DNA from: Herpetosiphonaceae bacterium
Lineage (GTDB): Bacteria > Chloroflexota > Chloroflexia > Chloroflexales > Kallotenuaceae
DNA length: 64,000 bases
NCBI GenBank assembly: GCA_036374795.1
Contig: DASUTC010000342.1
Span: 1 to 64,000 of the forward strand
Direction: 5' to 3'
Within the stretch, counting starts at the first letter, position 1. Each line of letters opens with the position of its first letter. The notes beneath the pieces were generated by a model. It was not told the DNA's origin. It saw only the letters and a list, made by a program, of their open reading frames with translations, and made no database searches. Shown here piece after piece: positions 53,061-61,719 of the stretch. Made by a program: the position numbers and the translations under genes.

Positions 53061-54364
53061 CGCAGGCAGAATGCGGGAGCCGCGATCTCAGGCCAGGGCT
53101 CGCCCTTGCGCCAGCGGTAGCACACGCCGCGCCGATCGCCGATCTCCAGATGCTCCGGTGTTTCCACCAGCCGCAGCGCCCTGCCCTGGAAGACGCACGG
53201 CATCTCGAAGGTGCCGCTGGTCGCGCCCGGCAGCGCCGGCCCCGCGTGCGCCGCCAGGTAGCGAAAGGCTTTATCGCACCAGCCGACAACATGCAGCAGA
53301 TCGCGCACGTCGGGCTGCTTCGGCAGCCGCCCGCCCGCCTGCGCCGCGAAGCCGGTCGCGGTCTGGATGCCGCCGGTCGCGTCCTGCCCTGCCAGCAGCC
53401 GGTGCTGCATCGCGCTCAGGTCAGCATCGAAGCCATAGGGCCGCGCCTCATCCGCCGCCCGCAGCACATCGCCCAGCGGCGCGATCCAGCAAGGGTTGCC
53501 GTTGACGCGCTGGTTCGCATAGATCACCGTCGGACAGGTGCCGTCGGCCTCGGTCCAGCGCGCGACAAAGCGGATCGCGCGCAGCGCGGCATCGGCATAG
53601 CGCTCGTCGTCGGTCCAGCGGTAGCCGCGCAGCAGCCCCGGCACGCAGCGCGCGATGTAGATCGGAAAATATTTGTCGATCACGCGCCCGCCGAGGCTGT
53701 TCTGGGCAATCGCGCCGTCGAGCCGACTACCGTCCCGCACCTGATGCCGCAGGATGCGATCGAGCGTCGGCAGGGCGTAGCGCTCGACCCAGGCGGCATC
53801 GCCGGTGATCTCGGCGAGCAGAAAGAACGCCTCGCAGGCCGTCGCGGCTTTGTTGGGCACGAACGACGGCACCTGCGGGCTGTCACGAAACGCCTGGGCG
53901 GTCGCGTCCCAGAGCTGCTCGACGTAGAACGCGCGCAGGTTGCGCTCGGCGCAAGCCGCGTAGCGCTGCCAGTCGTCGCTTCCGGCTTGACGTAACGCCA
54001 GCGCAAGCAGCAGCAGCCCGACATCGCAGGCGGCCTCGTGGGGCGTGCCCGCCGTCGCGGGGTTGATCTCGAACGCGGAGGCAGCGAAGTGACCGCTCGG
54101 CAACTGCCCGCTCACCAGATCGTCTCCGGCACGGCGGGCGGCGCGCAGCCAGCGCGGATCGTGCGTGCGCTGCCAGAGCTGAAGGTAGCCCGCGATGATG
54201 CCCTCGTAGCGCCAGTCGAGCGCGGCTCCGGTGTAGAGCAGGCTTTGCTGCCACCAGTGCGCCACAGGGCCGCCGTAGCCGCCGGGTCCGCGCATCGTGT
54301 CGAGCCAGGCCGCAAGCGCGGCAACGGCTGTGTCGATCTGGCTAGGAGCAATGATCTGTAGCAT
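53057..54364 (-). CDS. alpha/alpha-barrel protein, glycosidase-like
   Basis: The 435-residue protein is made of repeated helical hairpins (DWRYEGIIAGYLQLWQRTHD, AACDVGLLLLALALRQAGSD, CEAFFLLAEITGD, DERYADAALRAIRFVARWTE), the pattern of six-hairpin glycosidases or epimerases. I cannot name the family or the catalytic residues with confidence. It has no signal peptide, so it would act inside the cell, perhaps on a precursor sugar. The ATG at 54364 borders repeat DNA; a longer frame would translate the repeat. Its stop overlaps the GT2 gene. Confidence 0.75.
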   Translation of the reverse strand: MLQIIAPSQIDTAVAALAAWLDTMRGPGGYGGPVAHWWQQSLLYTGAALDWRYEGIIAGYLQLWQRTHDPRWLRAARRAGDDLVSGQLPSGHFAASAFEINPATAGTPHEAACDVGLLLLALALRQAGSDDWQRYAACAERNLRAFYVEQLWDATAQAFRDSPQVPSFVPNKAATACEAFFLLAEITGDAAWVERYALPTLDRILRHQVRDGSRLDGAIAQNSLGGRVIDKYFPIYIARCVPGLLRGYRWTDDERYADAALRAIRFVARWTEADGTCPTVIYANQRVNGNPCWIAPLGDVLRAADEARPYGFDADLSAMQHRLLAGQDATGGIQTATGFAAQAGGRLPKQPDVRDLLHVVGWCDKAFRYLAAHAGPALPGATSGTFEMPCVFQGRALRLVETPEHLEIGDRRGVCYRWRKGEPWPEIAAPAFCLR

Positions 54365-54365
54365 G

Positions 54366-54480
54366 ATGAAGAACCAAGAACCTAGAACCAAGAACCGAAC
54401 AAAAGAACAAGCGAGCGAGAGAACAAAAAATCAACTCACGCGCTCCCTTGTTCCTTTGTTCCTTTGTTTCCTCGCCCCCT
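54366..54480 (-). repeat. GAACAA-type repeat with inverted halves
   Basis: AGAACCAAGAACC and GAACAAAAGAACAAG units (54372-54405) face CTTGTTCCTTTGTTCC units (54448-54464) around about 40 bases. The second half overlaps the last codons and stop of the 209-residue gene. Confidence 0.7.
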
Positions 54481-55060
54481 GCTCCTTGCGCGCGACAAGC
54501 AGCGCGACGGTCGCCAGCGCCGACAGCGGGCCTTGCGTATGGTAGCGCAGCCGCGCCGCGAAGTGCAGCCGATCGGCCAGATCGGGACGGCTCAGACGAG
54601 CGGCCTGCTGGCTCACCTGGCTCAGCGCGATCGATGCGGCGGAGTGAATGCCGTAGGTTGTCTCGATCACGAGATCGCCCTTGCGCAGCGCGTGGCGCAG
54701 ATCTCGCAGGCCCAAGAGCCGCATGCCGAGCGGCTGCCCGCTCCAGGCGCGGCGCTCCGGCAGCATCCGCGCCAATGGCTGCGAGACGAGCACCACCAGC
54801 CGCGCTCCGACCGGCAGTTGTCGAGCAAGATCTGCCAGCTCTGCGCCCCAGGACGGAACCAGCGGCTCGATCCACAGCGCGCCAGCGCTCGCGTCGGCGG
54901 GCGGCGGGGCGGGAAAGCGCTGGGCGACCTCGGCGGCAAGCTCCGGCGCGTGGCAGCGGATCAGCGGCGTCGCGTGTGGCTCGAACAGCGTGCGCGCGCC
55001 ATCCAGCGCGTAGCGATAGTCGAGCGGCGCGAGCGCGGCCATCGGCAGCGTTCCGATCAT
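54431..55060 (-). CDS. unrecognised 209-residue protein with repeat-derived C-terminus
   Basis: The sequence IEPLVPSWGAELADLARQLP, VGARLVVLVSQPLARMLPER and GLRDLRHALRKGDLVIE resembles the C-terminal half of class I SAM-dependent methyltransferases, but no SAM-binding glycine loop is present, so I do not assign a function. The last 18 residues (KEQGARKQRNKGTRERVS) are encoded by the GAACAA-type repeat, which also supplies the stop codon; the original C-terminus may have been replaced. Its ATG overlaps the upstream stop (ATGA). Confidence 0.65.
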   Translation of the reverse strand: MIGTLPMAALAPLDYRYALDGARTLFEPHATPLIRCHAPELAAEVAQRFPAPPPADASAGALWIEPLVPSWGAELADLARQLPVGARLVVLVSQPLARMLPERRAWSGQPLGMRLLGLRDLRHALRKGDLVIETTYGIHSAASIALSQVSQQAARLSRPDLADRLHFAARLRYHTQGPLSALATVALLVARKEQGARKQRNKGTRERVS

Positions 55061-56244
55061 CGCTCGGTCCTCGCATAGGAGCGCGTCGGCTGGCTGGCTT
55101 CGAGCACAATCTGCCGGTAGATCGCTTCCAGCCGCGCGCCGATCTGCGTCCAGTCGTAGTGCGATTCGACCTTGGCGCGGCCTGCGCGCCCCATCGCCTG
55201 AGCGCGGGCGTCGTCGCTCAGCAGATCGTCGAGGGCCTGGGCCAGCGCCGCCGGATCGCGCGGCTCCACCAGCAGCCCGTCACGGCGATGCTGCACGACG
55301 GTGCGGACGCCCGGCAGGTTGGTGGCGATCACGGGCGTAGCGCTCGCCAGCGACTCGACCAGCACCAGGCCGAACGCCTCGCCCATCGTCACCGAGGGCA
55401 GCACCGTCACATCCGCCATGCGATAGTAGCGCGGCAGCTCGGCATCGGAGACGCGCCCGGCAAACACGACGCGCCTGCTCAGGCCAAGATTGGCAGCGGT
55501 CGTCTCATAGCTCGCGCGCAGATCGCCATCTCCGACGATCACGCCTGTGATCTGCGGCGGCAGCGCGGCAAGCGCGTGCAGAAAAACATCGACGCCTTTG
55601 AAGTAGTGAGCACGATCCAGACCCGCGACCAGCAGCGCTACGCGGTCGTCGGGTGAGAGTGCGTGGTCTTCGCGCAGCCCGGCATCCGGCGGACCAGGCG
55701 TAAAGCAACTGGTGTCGACGCCGTTGGGTAGCTCGCCAATGTGGGCCTCGCCGCCACGCAGCAGCGGGCGGACATACGAGGCGCTGCCGTAGTCGCGCGA
55801 GGTGAAGAGCAGCCGCGCGGCAGCGCGCAGCGTCAGGCGGCCAACCGTCAGCCGCAGCGTCCGCTCGATCAGCGCCATCAGGCCGTGCAGCAGCACATCT
55901 TGATGGTAGGTGATCACCAGCGGCGTGTGGTTGAGACGCGCCGCCAGCGTGGTGATCTCGCCGCCGAAGAAGGGATAGTGCAGATGGATCACGTCGAAGC
56001 CGCGCAGCGCCCGGAGCAGCCCCGGCAGGATCGGCGCATTGCCGACGCGCAGCAGTGGCCGCAGCCGGTGGATCGCGATCCCATCGCGCGTCTCGTCGCC
56101 TGCCGCGCCGGGCTGCGCCGCCGTGAAGACATGCACATCATGGCCGCGCCGCGCCAGCTCGCGGGCGTTATGGTAGCAGACGTTGCCGGTGCCGCCGCGA
56201 TAGGGCGGAAACGTCGCGGTCACATGCGCGATCCGCAGCGTCAT
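55057..56244 (-). CDS. GT4-family glycosyltransferase
   Basis: The 395-residue GT-B enzyme has FPPYRGGTGNVCYHNARELA near the N-terminus, LVAGLDRAHYFKGVDVFLHA as donor region and E-x7-E in EAFGLVLVESLASATP. It resembles mannosyltransferase-type GT4 enzymes. The ATG at 56244 is chosen because AGGGGAG lies six bases upstream. Its stop overlaps the next gene. Confidence 0.92.
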   Translation of the reverse strand: MTLRIAHVTATFPPYRGGTGNVCYHNARELARRGHDVHVFTAAQPGAAGDETRDGIAIHRLRPLLRVGNAPILPGLLRALRGFDVIHLHYPFFGGEITTLAARLNHTPLVITYHQDVLLHGLMALIERTLRLTVGRLTLRAAARLLFTSRDYGSASYVRPLLRGGEAHIGELPNGVDTSCFTPGPPDAGLREDHALSPDDRVALLVAGLDRAHYFKGVDVFLHALAALPPQITGVIVGDGDLRASYETTAANLGLSRRVVFAGRVSDAELPRYYRMADVTVLPSVTMGEAFGLVLVESLASATPVIATNLPGVRTVVQHRRDGLLVEPRDPAALAQALDDLLSDDARAQAMGRAGRAKVESHYDWTQIGARLEAIYRQIVLEASQPTRSYARTER

Positions 56245-56322
56245 GCGCGGCTCCCCTGGCTGCATGTGCCCTGTCGATCCTGCTGCCTCATCACTCCGCT
56301 CCTCTCGTAGCCGATGGCCTGA

Positions 56323-56562
56323 TCAGGAATCGAGCACGCTCAGCACGCGCACCATGAGCGTCGTAATGAAGACGATCAGCAGCGGCACGATCGCGACGTT
56401 GAGCGTCTTGTTGAGCCGTGCGGCCCAGTCGCGCTTGCTGACCAGGATGATCTCCTTGTTGAGCAGCAAGATCATCACGGTGCAGATTGTCACCAGAGTG
56501 AACGAAGCCGTCCCGACCGTCGATACGGCGGTGGTGGTGGCAGTCGTGACGGTGGTAATCAT
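56323..56562 (-). CDS. small membrane protein
   Basis: The 79-residue product has a Thr-rich N-terminus (MITTVTTATTTAVSTVG), a membrane segment at about 20-36, a basic loop (VSKRDWAARLNKTLN) and a second membrane segment at about 54-72. AAGGAG precedes the ATG at 56562. No family recognised; its position among glycosyltransferases suggests a small accessory or scaffold of the membrane complex. Confidence 0.7.
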   Translation of the reverse strand: MITTVTTATTTAVSTVGTASFTLVTICTVMILLLNKEIILVSKRDWAARLNKTLNVAIVPLLIVFITTLMVRVLSVLDS

Positions 56563-56573
56563 CAGTATCTCCT

Positions 56574-56663
56574 TCAAAGTATCAAGTTTCAAGTTTCAAG
56601 TTTCGAGTTTCAAGTTTCGAGTTCTGAGTTATTCCTTTGTTCCTTTGTTCCTTTGTTCTCGCG
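56574..56663 (-). repeat. CAAGTTT and TTTGTTCC repeat block
   Basis: CAAGTTTCAAGTTTCAAGTT units (56584-56605) decay to CGAGTTTCAAG and CGAGTTCTGAG, then TTTGTTCC units (56636-56659). It fills the gap between the GT2 gene and the small membrane protein gene. Confidence 0.75.
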
Positions 56664-57719
56664 TTACGTCGTCAGCAGCCGCCGCGCCATGCGAAAGGCC
56701 GGATGAAAGACCAGCTCCGCCAGCCGCGAGAGCGTCCGGTTGGCAAGCTGGCTACATTCTAGCCGATAGGTCATCTGCCCGACGATCTCGCGGTCCGGTC
56801 GGCGGCGCCGCTGCGCGGCTGCGCGACGTGCCGCGCGGATCATGGAGCGCTGCGTCCACAGCCAGCGATAGACCCGCGGCTTAACACCCCAGTAGCGCGG
56901 CCCGTTGAGCGCCAGAAAGCCGCCGGTGACGATCTCGCTCAGCAGCAGGCCCGGCAGCATCCGTAGATACGTCGCGCGGCTCAGGTTTTTCAGCAGCATC
57001 AGGTGCCGGTTGCGATCGAGATAGAACGCTTTGGACGGCGAGTAGCTCGGCTCGTAGGCGTGCTCGACGATCGCATCGGGCACGTACAGGCAGCGATAGC
57101 CCGCCAGCCGCGCCCGCCACGACAGATCGGTATCCTCGACGTACATGAAAAATCGCTCGTCGAAGCCGCCCAGCTCCTCGAACACGCTTCGGCGGATCGC
57201 GAAGGCCGCGCCCGACACCGCATCGACCTCGGCAGCCGTCGCGTAGTGCGCGCGTGGCCGCCCCGCGCCCCGGCAGTAGGTTAGGCCCGTGAACTGCACC
57301 GTGTTGCCGCAGGTGTTGACGATCGCGGGATCGCTCATGTGGACGATGCAGGCCGTCGTCAGGCCAACGTCGGCGGTCGTGTGCAGCGGCACGATCAGCG
57401 CGTCGAGCGCGCCAGGCAGCAGAACGGTGTCGGGATTGAGCATCACGAGATACGCGCCGCGTGCCGCCTGCGCGCCGCGATTATTGCCGCCCGCGTAGCC
57501 GTCGTTGGGGCCGCAGATCAGCCGCGCCTGCGGATAGCGCTCGCGCACCAGATCGGCGCTGCCGTCGGTCGAGGCGTTATCCACGACGATCAGCTCGTCC
57601 TGCGGCGTGAGCGCGCTCAGGATCGAATCGAGGCAGGCGCTCAGATCGCGGCGGCTGTTGTAGCTGACCACGATCACGCTCGCGCGCCGATCGACGCTCT
57701 GGGGATACGGTGCTGCCAT
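56664..57719 (-). CDS. GT2-family glycosyltransferase (rhamnosyltransferase-like)
   Basis: The 351-residue enzyme shows VIVVSYNSRRDLSACLDSIL, IVVDNASTDGSADLV, NDGYAGGNNRGAQAARG, LNPDTVLL and FMYVEDTDLSWR, the order typical of WbbL/rhamnosyltransferase-type GT2 enzymes; NPD is the metal-binding site and the ED of VEDTD the likely base. A C-terminal amphipathic region (about 245-300) may bind membrane. The ATG is four bases after the upstream stop. Confidence 0.93.
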   Translation of the reverse strand: MAAPYPQSVDRRASVIVVSYNSRRDLSACLDSILSALTPQDELIVVDNASTDGSADLVRERYPQARLICGPNDGYAGGNNRGAQAARGAYLVMLNPDTVLLPGALDALIVPLHTTADVGLTTACIVHMSDPAIVNTCGNTVQFTGLTYCRGAGRPRAHYATAAEVDAVSGAAFAIRRSVFEELGGFDERFFMYVEDTDLSWRARLAGYRCLYVPDAIVEHAYEPSYSPSKAFYLDRNRHLMLLKNLSRATYLRMLPGLLLSEIVTGGFLALNGPRYWGVKPRVYRWLWTQRSMIRAARRAAAQRRRRPDREIVGQMTYRLECSQLANRTLSRLAELVFHPAFRMARRLLTT

Positions 57720-57722
57720 CGG

Positions 57723-58766
57723 CTAGGCTACTCCGCGCAGGTCGTGACCGACCTCGAAGGGCAGATCGCTCTGGTGGATCGTCGCCGGCGGGCCGTGCTC
57801 CCTCACGTCCGGCAGCCGATCGAGCACGCCGCGCCGCATCTCGATCAGCATGCCGCGCATCGAGTGCAGCACCAGCCCGACGAAGAAGAGCAGCATGCCC
57901 ACGACGCAGAGCAGCACCGTGATCAGGCCATAGCCGACCGCAAGCTTCTGGGTGTGGGCGTAGATGTTGACGATATGCAGGCCGAGGCCTAATCCAAGCA
58001 GCAGGGTGATCATGCCGGACAATCCAAAAAACAAGAGCGGACGAATCTGACCCACCAGCCGCAGAATTCCGTTCAACACCTGCATCCCGTGCCGCACCGG
58101 ATTACGCTTGGCCGGCTCGGCATAGATCACCTTGATTGGCACTTCGAGCACCCGCAGCCGATGCTCGCGCACCAGGAATTGCATCTCCGACTCGATCGAG
58201 AAGCCGCCCTGGCTGAAGGAGAGCTGATCGAGCGCCCGCGCCGAGAAGGCCCGAAAGCCGCTCTGCGAGTCGCTGATGCGCACGCCTGAGGCCAGATTGG
58301 TCACGAGCGTCAGGCCGTGCTGCCCGACTTTACGATAGGCCGGAATGTCGCTTTTGATCTCCTTGAAGCGCGATCCGACGACCACATCTGCCATGCCGTC
58401 GCGGACGGGAGCCAGCAGTTGCGGAATATCGTCGGCGCAGTGCTGCCCGTCGCCGTCGAGCATCACCAGCACGGCAGGCCGCAGGCGGCGCACGTACGTG
58501 AAGCCGGTATTGACCGCCGCCGCCTTGCCCTGGTTCACCTGATGCTGCACGACGGTCGCGCCTGCCTTGCGCGCAATCGCCACGGTGCGATCGGACGAGC
58601 CATCGTCGACGACGACGACATGATCGACATATGACTGGACCGCCAGCACCAGGCTGCCGATGAACCGCTCTTCATTGAACGCCGGAATCAGCGCCACGGT
58701 CGGCCCAGGCGGGCGGTGTATGTGGCGGGCGTGGGTCGGGCGTGATGTTTCCACGAAGCAGGTCAT
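57723..58766 (-). CDS. GT2-family glycosyltransferase with C-terminal membrane segments (DPM-like)
   Basis: The 347-residue enzyme has VALIPAFNEERFIGSLVLAV, VVDDGSSDRTVAIARKAGA, VNQGKAAAVNTGF and LDGDGQHCADDI, the pattern of polyprenyl-phosphate glycosyltransferases. Two membrane segments (about 240-262 and 272-300) anchor it. It may charge undecaprenyl phosphate with a sugar. The ATG at 58766 follows GGAGAA; a longer frame into the gap is unlikely. Confidence 0.92.
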   Translation of the reverse strand: MTCFVETSRPTHARHIHRPPGPTVALIPAFNEERFIGSLVLAVQSYVDHVVVVDDGSSDRTVAIARKAGATVVQHQVNQGKAAAVNTGFTYVRRLRPAVLVMLDGDGQHCADDIPQLLAPVRDGMADVVVGSRFKEIKSDIPAYRKVGQHGLTLVTNLASGVRISDSQSGFRAFSARALDQLSFSQGGFSIESEMQFLVREHRLRVLEVPIKVIYAEPAKRNPVRHGMQVLNGILRLVGQIRPLLFFGLSGMITLLLGLGLGLHIVNIYAHTQKLAVGYGLITVLLCVVGMLLFFVGLVLHSMRGMLIEMRRGVLDRLPDVREHGPPATIHQSDLPFEVGHDLRGVA

Positions 58767-58791
58767 AACGTTCTCCAGGTTAACCCATCGT

Positions 58792-61716
58792 CTAGGTCTG
58801 CAAAGCGTGCGCGGGAGCAGCCGATGCTCCGGTTGGCTGCTGTGCCTGAACGCGCTCCAGCGTTTCACGAAAAAGCGGTACGTCGGGCTGCTTGGCGGCT
58901 GCGGCGCTAAACCAGCGCAGCGCTGCCGCCGGATCGCCCTGGTTCAACAGCATCGTGCCCAGGGCAAAATCGGGGTAGCCGCTGGCCGGATCGACGCGCT
59001 GCGCGCGCTCGTACCAGCCCTGCGCGACGCTCGGATCGGTGCCGCGCAGCATGTCTCCAGCGGCCAGGAGGGGCCAGATGCTGCCGGGTGCCAGCGCGGC
59101 GGCCTGCTCGTAGGCCCGCGCCGCATCGTCGGTCGCTCCCAGGTCGCGCAGGCCATCGCCGATCCGAAACGCGATCGGGTAGCTGCTCGCCAGGGGCAGC
59201 GCGGCAACATAGCTGCTGATCGCCGCCTGGGGATCGCCCGCGATCTGCGCGCTTCTCGCGCCCGCCAGCCGACCCCAAATATCGTTCTGTGCCGCCAGCG
59301 CCTCGTAGCGGGCCAGCGCGAGCGCCTGCTGCTCGGTGCGCAGCAGCAGATCGGCGTGCCGCAGCGCCAGCGAGCGATCGTCGGGCAACACACGCCGCAG
59401 CACGTCCAGATAATCCGCCGCGTCGTCCAGGCGTCCGGTCTGCTCAAGCTCATCGGCGGCGGCACGCCAGCGACGCACGGCAGACGAGGTCGCGGCAACC
59501 TGCTCGATGGTCGGAGCGGGCTGCTCGGCGGCGATCTGGCGGCGTGCCCAGGTAAGCCGCGCGAGCGGATTGCTGCTGCGCTCTGCCGCCTGCCGGTACA
59601 GCGCATCGGCGGCGGGCTGGTCGTGGGCCTCAAGCAGCGCGGCCTGCTCGAACGCGGCGCGGCCACTCGGATCGACGCCTGTCAGCGCGGCGGTCAGCGC
59701 CAGCGCCTCGGTCGTCGTCAGCGGGCGGGCATGATCCAGCGCACGATCCAGCGCCGCTGCGGCCTGCCAGGTCTGGATCGCCGCGTCTCGCTCGCCCGCC
59801 TGCCACTGCGCCAGTCCGTCGATCCATGCGGCATGACGCGCAAATGATTCGGCGGATGACTCGTCCGCCGCTCCCTCGATCGTGATGCCCGTTGCAGTGC
59901 TGTGCAGCGCCAGCGTGCGATCGGTGCGTGCGCTGGTCCAGAGCGCCGTCTGGTGCTGCGGTGTGTGCGCCGTGATCAGCAGCGGCGGCGCGATCGTGCC
60001 CGGCTGTTTCTCGACGGTGAGCGCTCCGGGCCTGAGCGACGGCAGACGGTAGCGCAGCCGCACGACGCGCTGCTCGCCGGGATTGACGCGGAAGTAGCCG
60101 CCGAAGACCGCGCGGCTGTGCTGCCGGTCGGTGCCCAGCGATTCCTCAAGGCCGCTGCTGTCGAGCAGTTGGCTGCCCTCAGGCACATAGACCCGCAGAT
60201 AGTTGGCGTAGCAGCCGGGACGGCGCTCAAGCTGAAGCGTCCGAGGATCGGTGCATTGCCCGTTGACCGCGTAGGCGGTCGGTGCCTCGGCCCACGGCGA
60301 GTAGCGATTGGTGTAGGTCAGCGTCAGCGTGGCGGTGAGCGGCGTGCCCTGCGCGTCCAGCGCGAGATCGTAGTGGGTGAGGCGCTCGACAAAGGCGTTG
60401 ACTCCGCCGTAGCCTACGTCGGCATCCACAATGCGCAGCGTGTCGCCCGCCGTGGGCTGGAGGCTGCCGTCCCAGCCGCGCGACCGCAGGACGGCGGCAA
60501 GCTGCGGCTGGTCGAGCGCGATCAGCAGATGGCGCTCGTCGATGTTGGTCTGGATCGCGGCGGCAAGCTGCGGCAGCGTCGCCGGATCGCTCGTGAGCAG
60601 ATGCTCGAACAGCGCGGGCAGCAGCTCGGCCAGACGGCCCTTATCGCGGTAGATCGCGCCGTCGTAGTAGCGCGAAAGGATCGCCTCGACGATCTGGTCG
60701 GCGTCGATCTGCGTGCCGTCGCCCAGCTTCAGCGGGCCGGTCGCGCGCAGCAGCGGTGCCAGTGCGTAGGGATCGACCGCGATCACGCCGTCGGCTGGGG
60801 CCTGCTGGTTGAGCGTCCAAAACGCTTGCAGCGCGCGGGCGGTCGTCGGAAAATCGGGCGACCAGTTGGCGTCGCGCAGGTGCCAGCCGCCCAGGCGCAG
60901 GTAGCGCGTGTAGGCAAACGGCATCGGCTGAGCGGCGGTCGCGGCGAAGGCTTCGCTTGGCTGGCACTGCTCAAGCGAGGGCCTGGCCTCGACGACGCGC
61001 ACCACGCAGACCAGGCCGATAAAGCCGCCGGTCGGTCGCAGCTCGAACGGGTTTTGCAGCACCACCAGATAGCGGCGCGGCTCGTCGCTGCCGATCAGCC
61101 AGGGCAGATGCGGCGCGGCCTGCCGTGCGCTGTCAAGCGCGGGTATCGCCGCCGTCATCGCTCGATCCATGGCCTGAAGCTGCGTCTGATACGGCGCGAG
61201 GCGCGGGCTGCTCTCGATCAGCGGCGCGAGCATCTGCCATGCCCGCTGCGCCTGCTCAAGATCTGTCTGGATCGCGGCCAGCGCCTCCGGCCGCTGGCTG
61301 AGCTGCCGCGCTACAAGCGCCAGACGGTCGGGCGTGGTTTTTGCGTCGAGCGCTGGCTCAAGCACGCGGCAGGCGGTCGCTCCGGCGGCGCTGCCATGTC
61401 GCGCCAGGAGAATCGCATCGGGCGCGACGCGCAGATCCGCGCCAATGTTGGGCACCCAGCCCATGCGGCGCAGCAGCGGCGCGAGCGGCTGGCTCCATCC
61501 GGCGGCACGATCCCAGGCAGCGGTGGCGGCCTGGAGGTCGGCGCATCCGGCGCGCAGATCACGGCGCTCGACGGCGGCCTGGACCCGCGCAGTGATCGCG
61601 AGCGCCTCCATCACCCGGCGTTGCAGCAGGTAGCCGCTTGTGCCGAGGACAACAGCGCCCAGGACGATCAGGCCGATGCCAAGCACTGCGCCAGGCTGAC
61701 GTGCGCCGCGTACCAC
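58792..61716 (-). CDS. DUF4012 protein with TPR repeats
   Basis: The 974-residue protein starts with a membrane segment (about 10-32), so most of it lies outside. GSDEPRRYLVVLQNPFELRP and TGGFIGL (about 208-235) are the hallmark of DUF4012, related to LytR-CpsA-Psr-type loci in my recollection but of unknown reaction. From about residue 640 the chain turns into TPR-like helical repeats (QWYERAQRVDPASGYPDF-like units, LGTMLLNQGDPAAALRWF). The GTG start at 61716 follows AGGTAG, four bases after the upstream stop. It may scaffold polymer assembly at the cell surface. Confidence 0.87.
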   Translation of the reverse strand: MVRGARQPGAVLGIGLIVLGAVVLGTSGYLLQRRVMEALAITARVQAAVERRDLRAGCADLQAATAAWDRAAGWSQPLAPLLRRMGWVPNIGADLRVAPDAILLARHGSAAGATACRVLEPALDAKTTPDRLALVARQLSQRPEALAAIQTDLEQAQRAWQMLAPLIESSPRLAPYQTQLQAMDRAMTAAIPALDSARQAAPHLPWLIGSDEPRRYLVVLQNPFELRPTGGFIGLVCVVRVVEARPSLEQCQPSEAFAATAAQPMPFAYTRYLRLGGWHLRDANWSPDFPTTARALQAFWTLNQQAPADGVIAVDPYALAPLLRATGPLKLGDGTQIDADQIVEAILSRYYDGAIYRDKGRLAELLPALFEHLLTSDPATLPQLAAAIQTNIDERHLLIALDQPQLAAVLRSRGWDGSLQPTAGDTLRIVDADVGYGGVNAFVERLTHYDLALDAQGTPLTATLTLTYTNRYSPWAEAPTAYAVNGQCTDPRTLQLERRPGCYANYLRVYVPEGSQLLDSSGLEESLGTDRQHSRAVFGGYFRVNPGEQRVVRLRYRLPSLRPGALTVEKQPGTIAPPLLITAHTPQHQTALWTSARTDRTLALHSTATGITIEGAADESSAESFARHAAWIDGLAQWQAGERDAAIQTWQAAAALDRALDHARPLTTTEALALTAALTGVDPSGRAAFEQAALLEAHDQPAADALYRQAAERSSNPLARLTWARRQIAAEQPAPTIEQVAATSSAVRRWRAAADELEQTGRLDDAADYLDVLRRVLPDDRSLALRHADLLLRTEQQALALARYEALAAQNDIWGRLAGARSAQIAGDPQAAISSYVAALPLASSYPIAFRIGDGLRDLGATDDAARAYEQAAALAPGSIWPLLAAGDMLRGTDPSVAQGWYERAQRVDPASGYPDFALGTMLLNQGDPAAALRWFSAAAAKQPDVPLFRETLERVQAQQPTGASAAPAHALQT

Positions 61717-61719
61717 GAT

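Noticed and set aside
1036-56663. Iterated GAACAAA and CAAGTTT units considered as CRISPR arrays
   Set aside because: Units are about 7 bases with no unique spacers, vary in sequence, and no cas genes are present.
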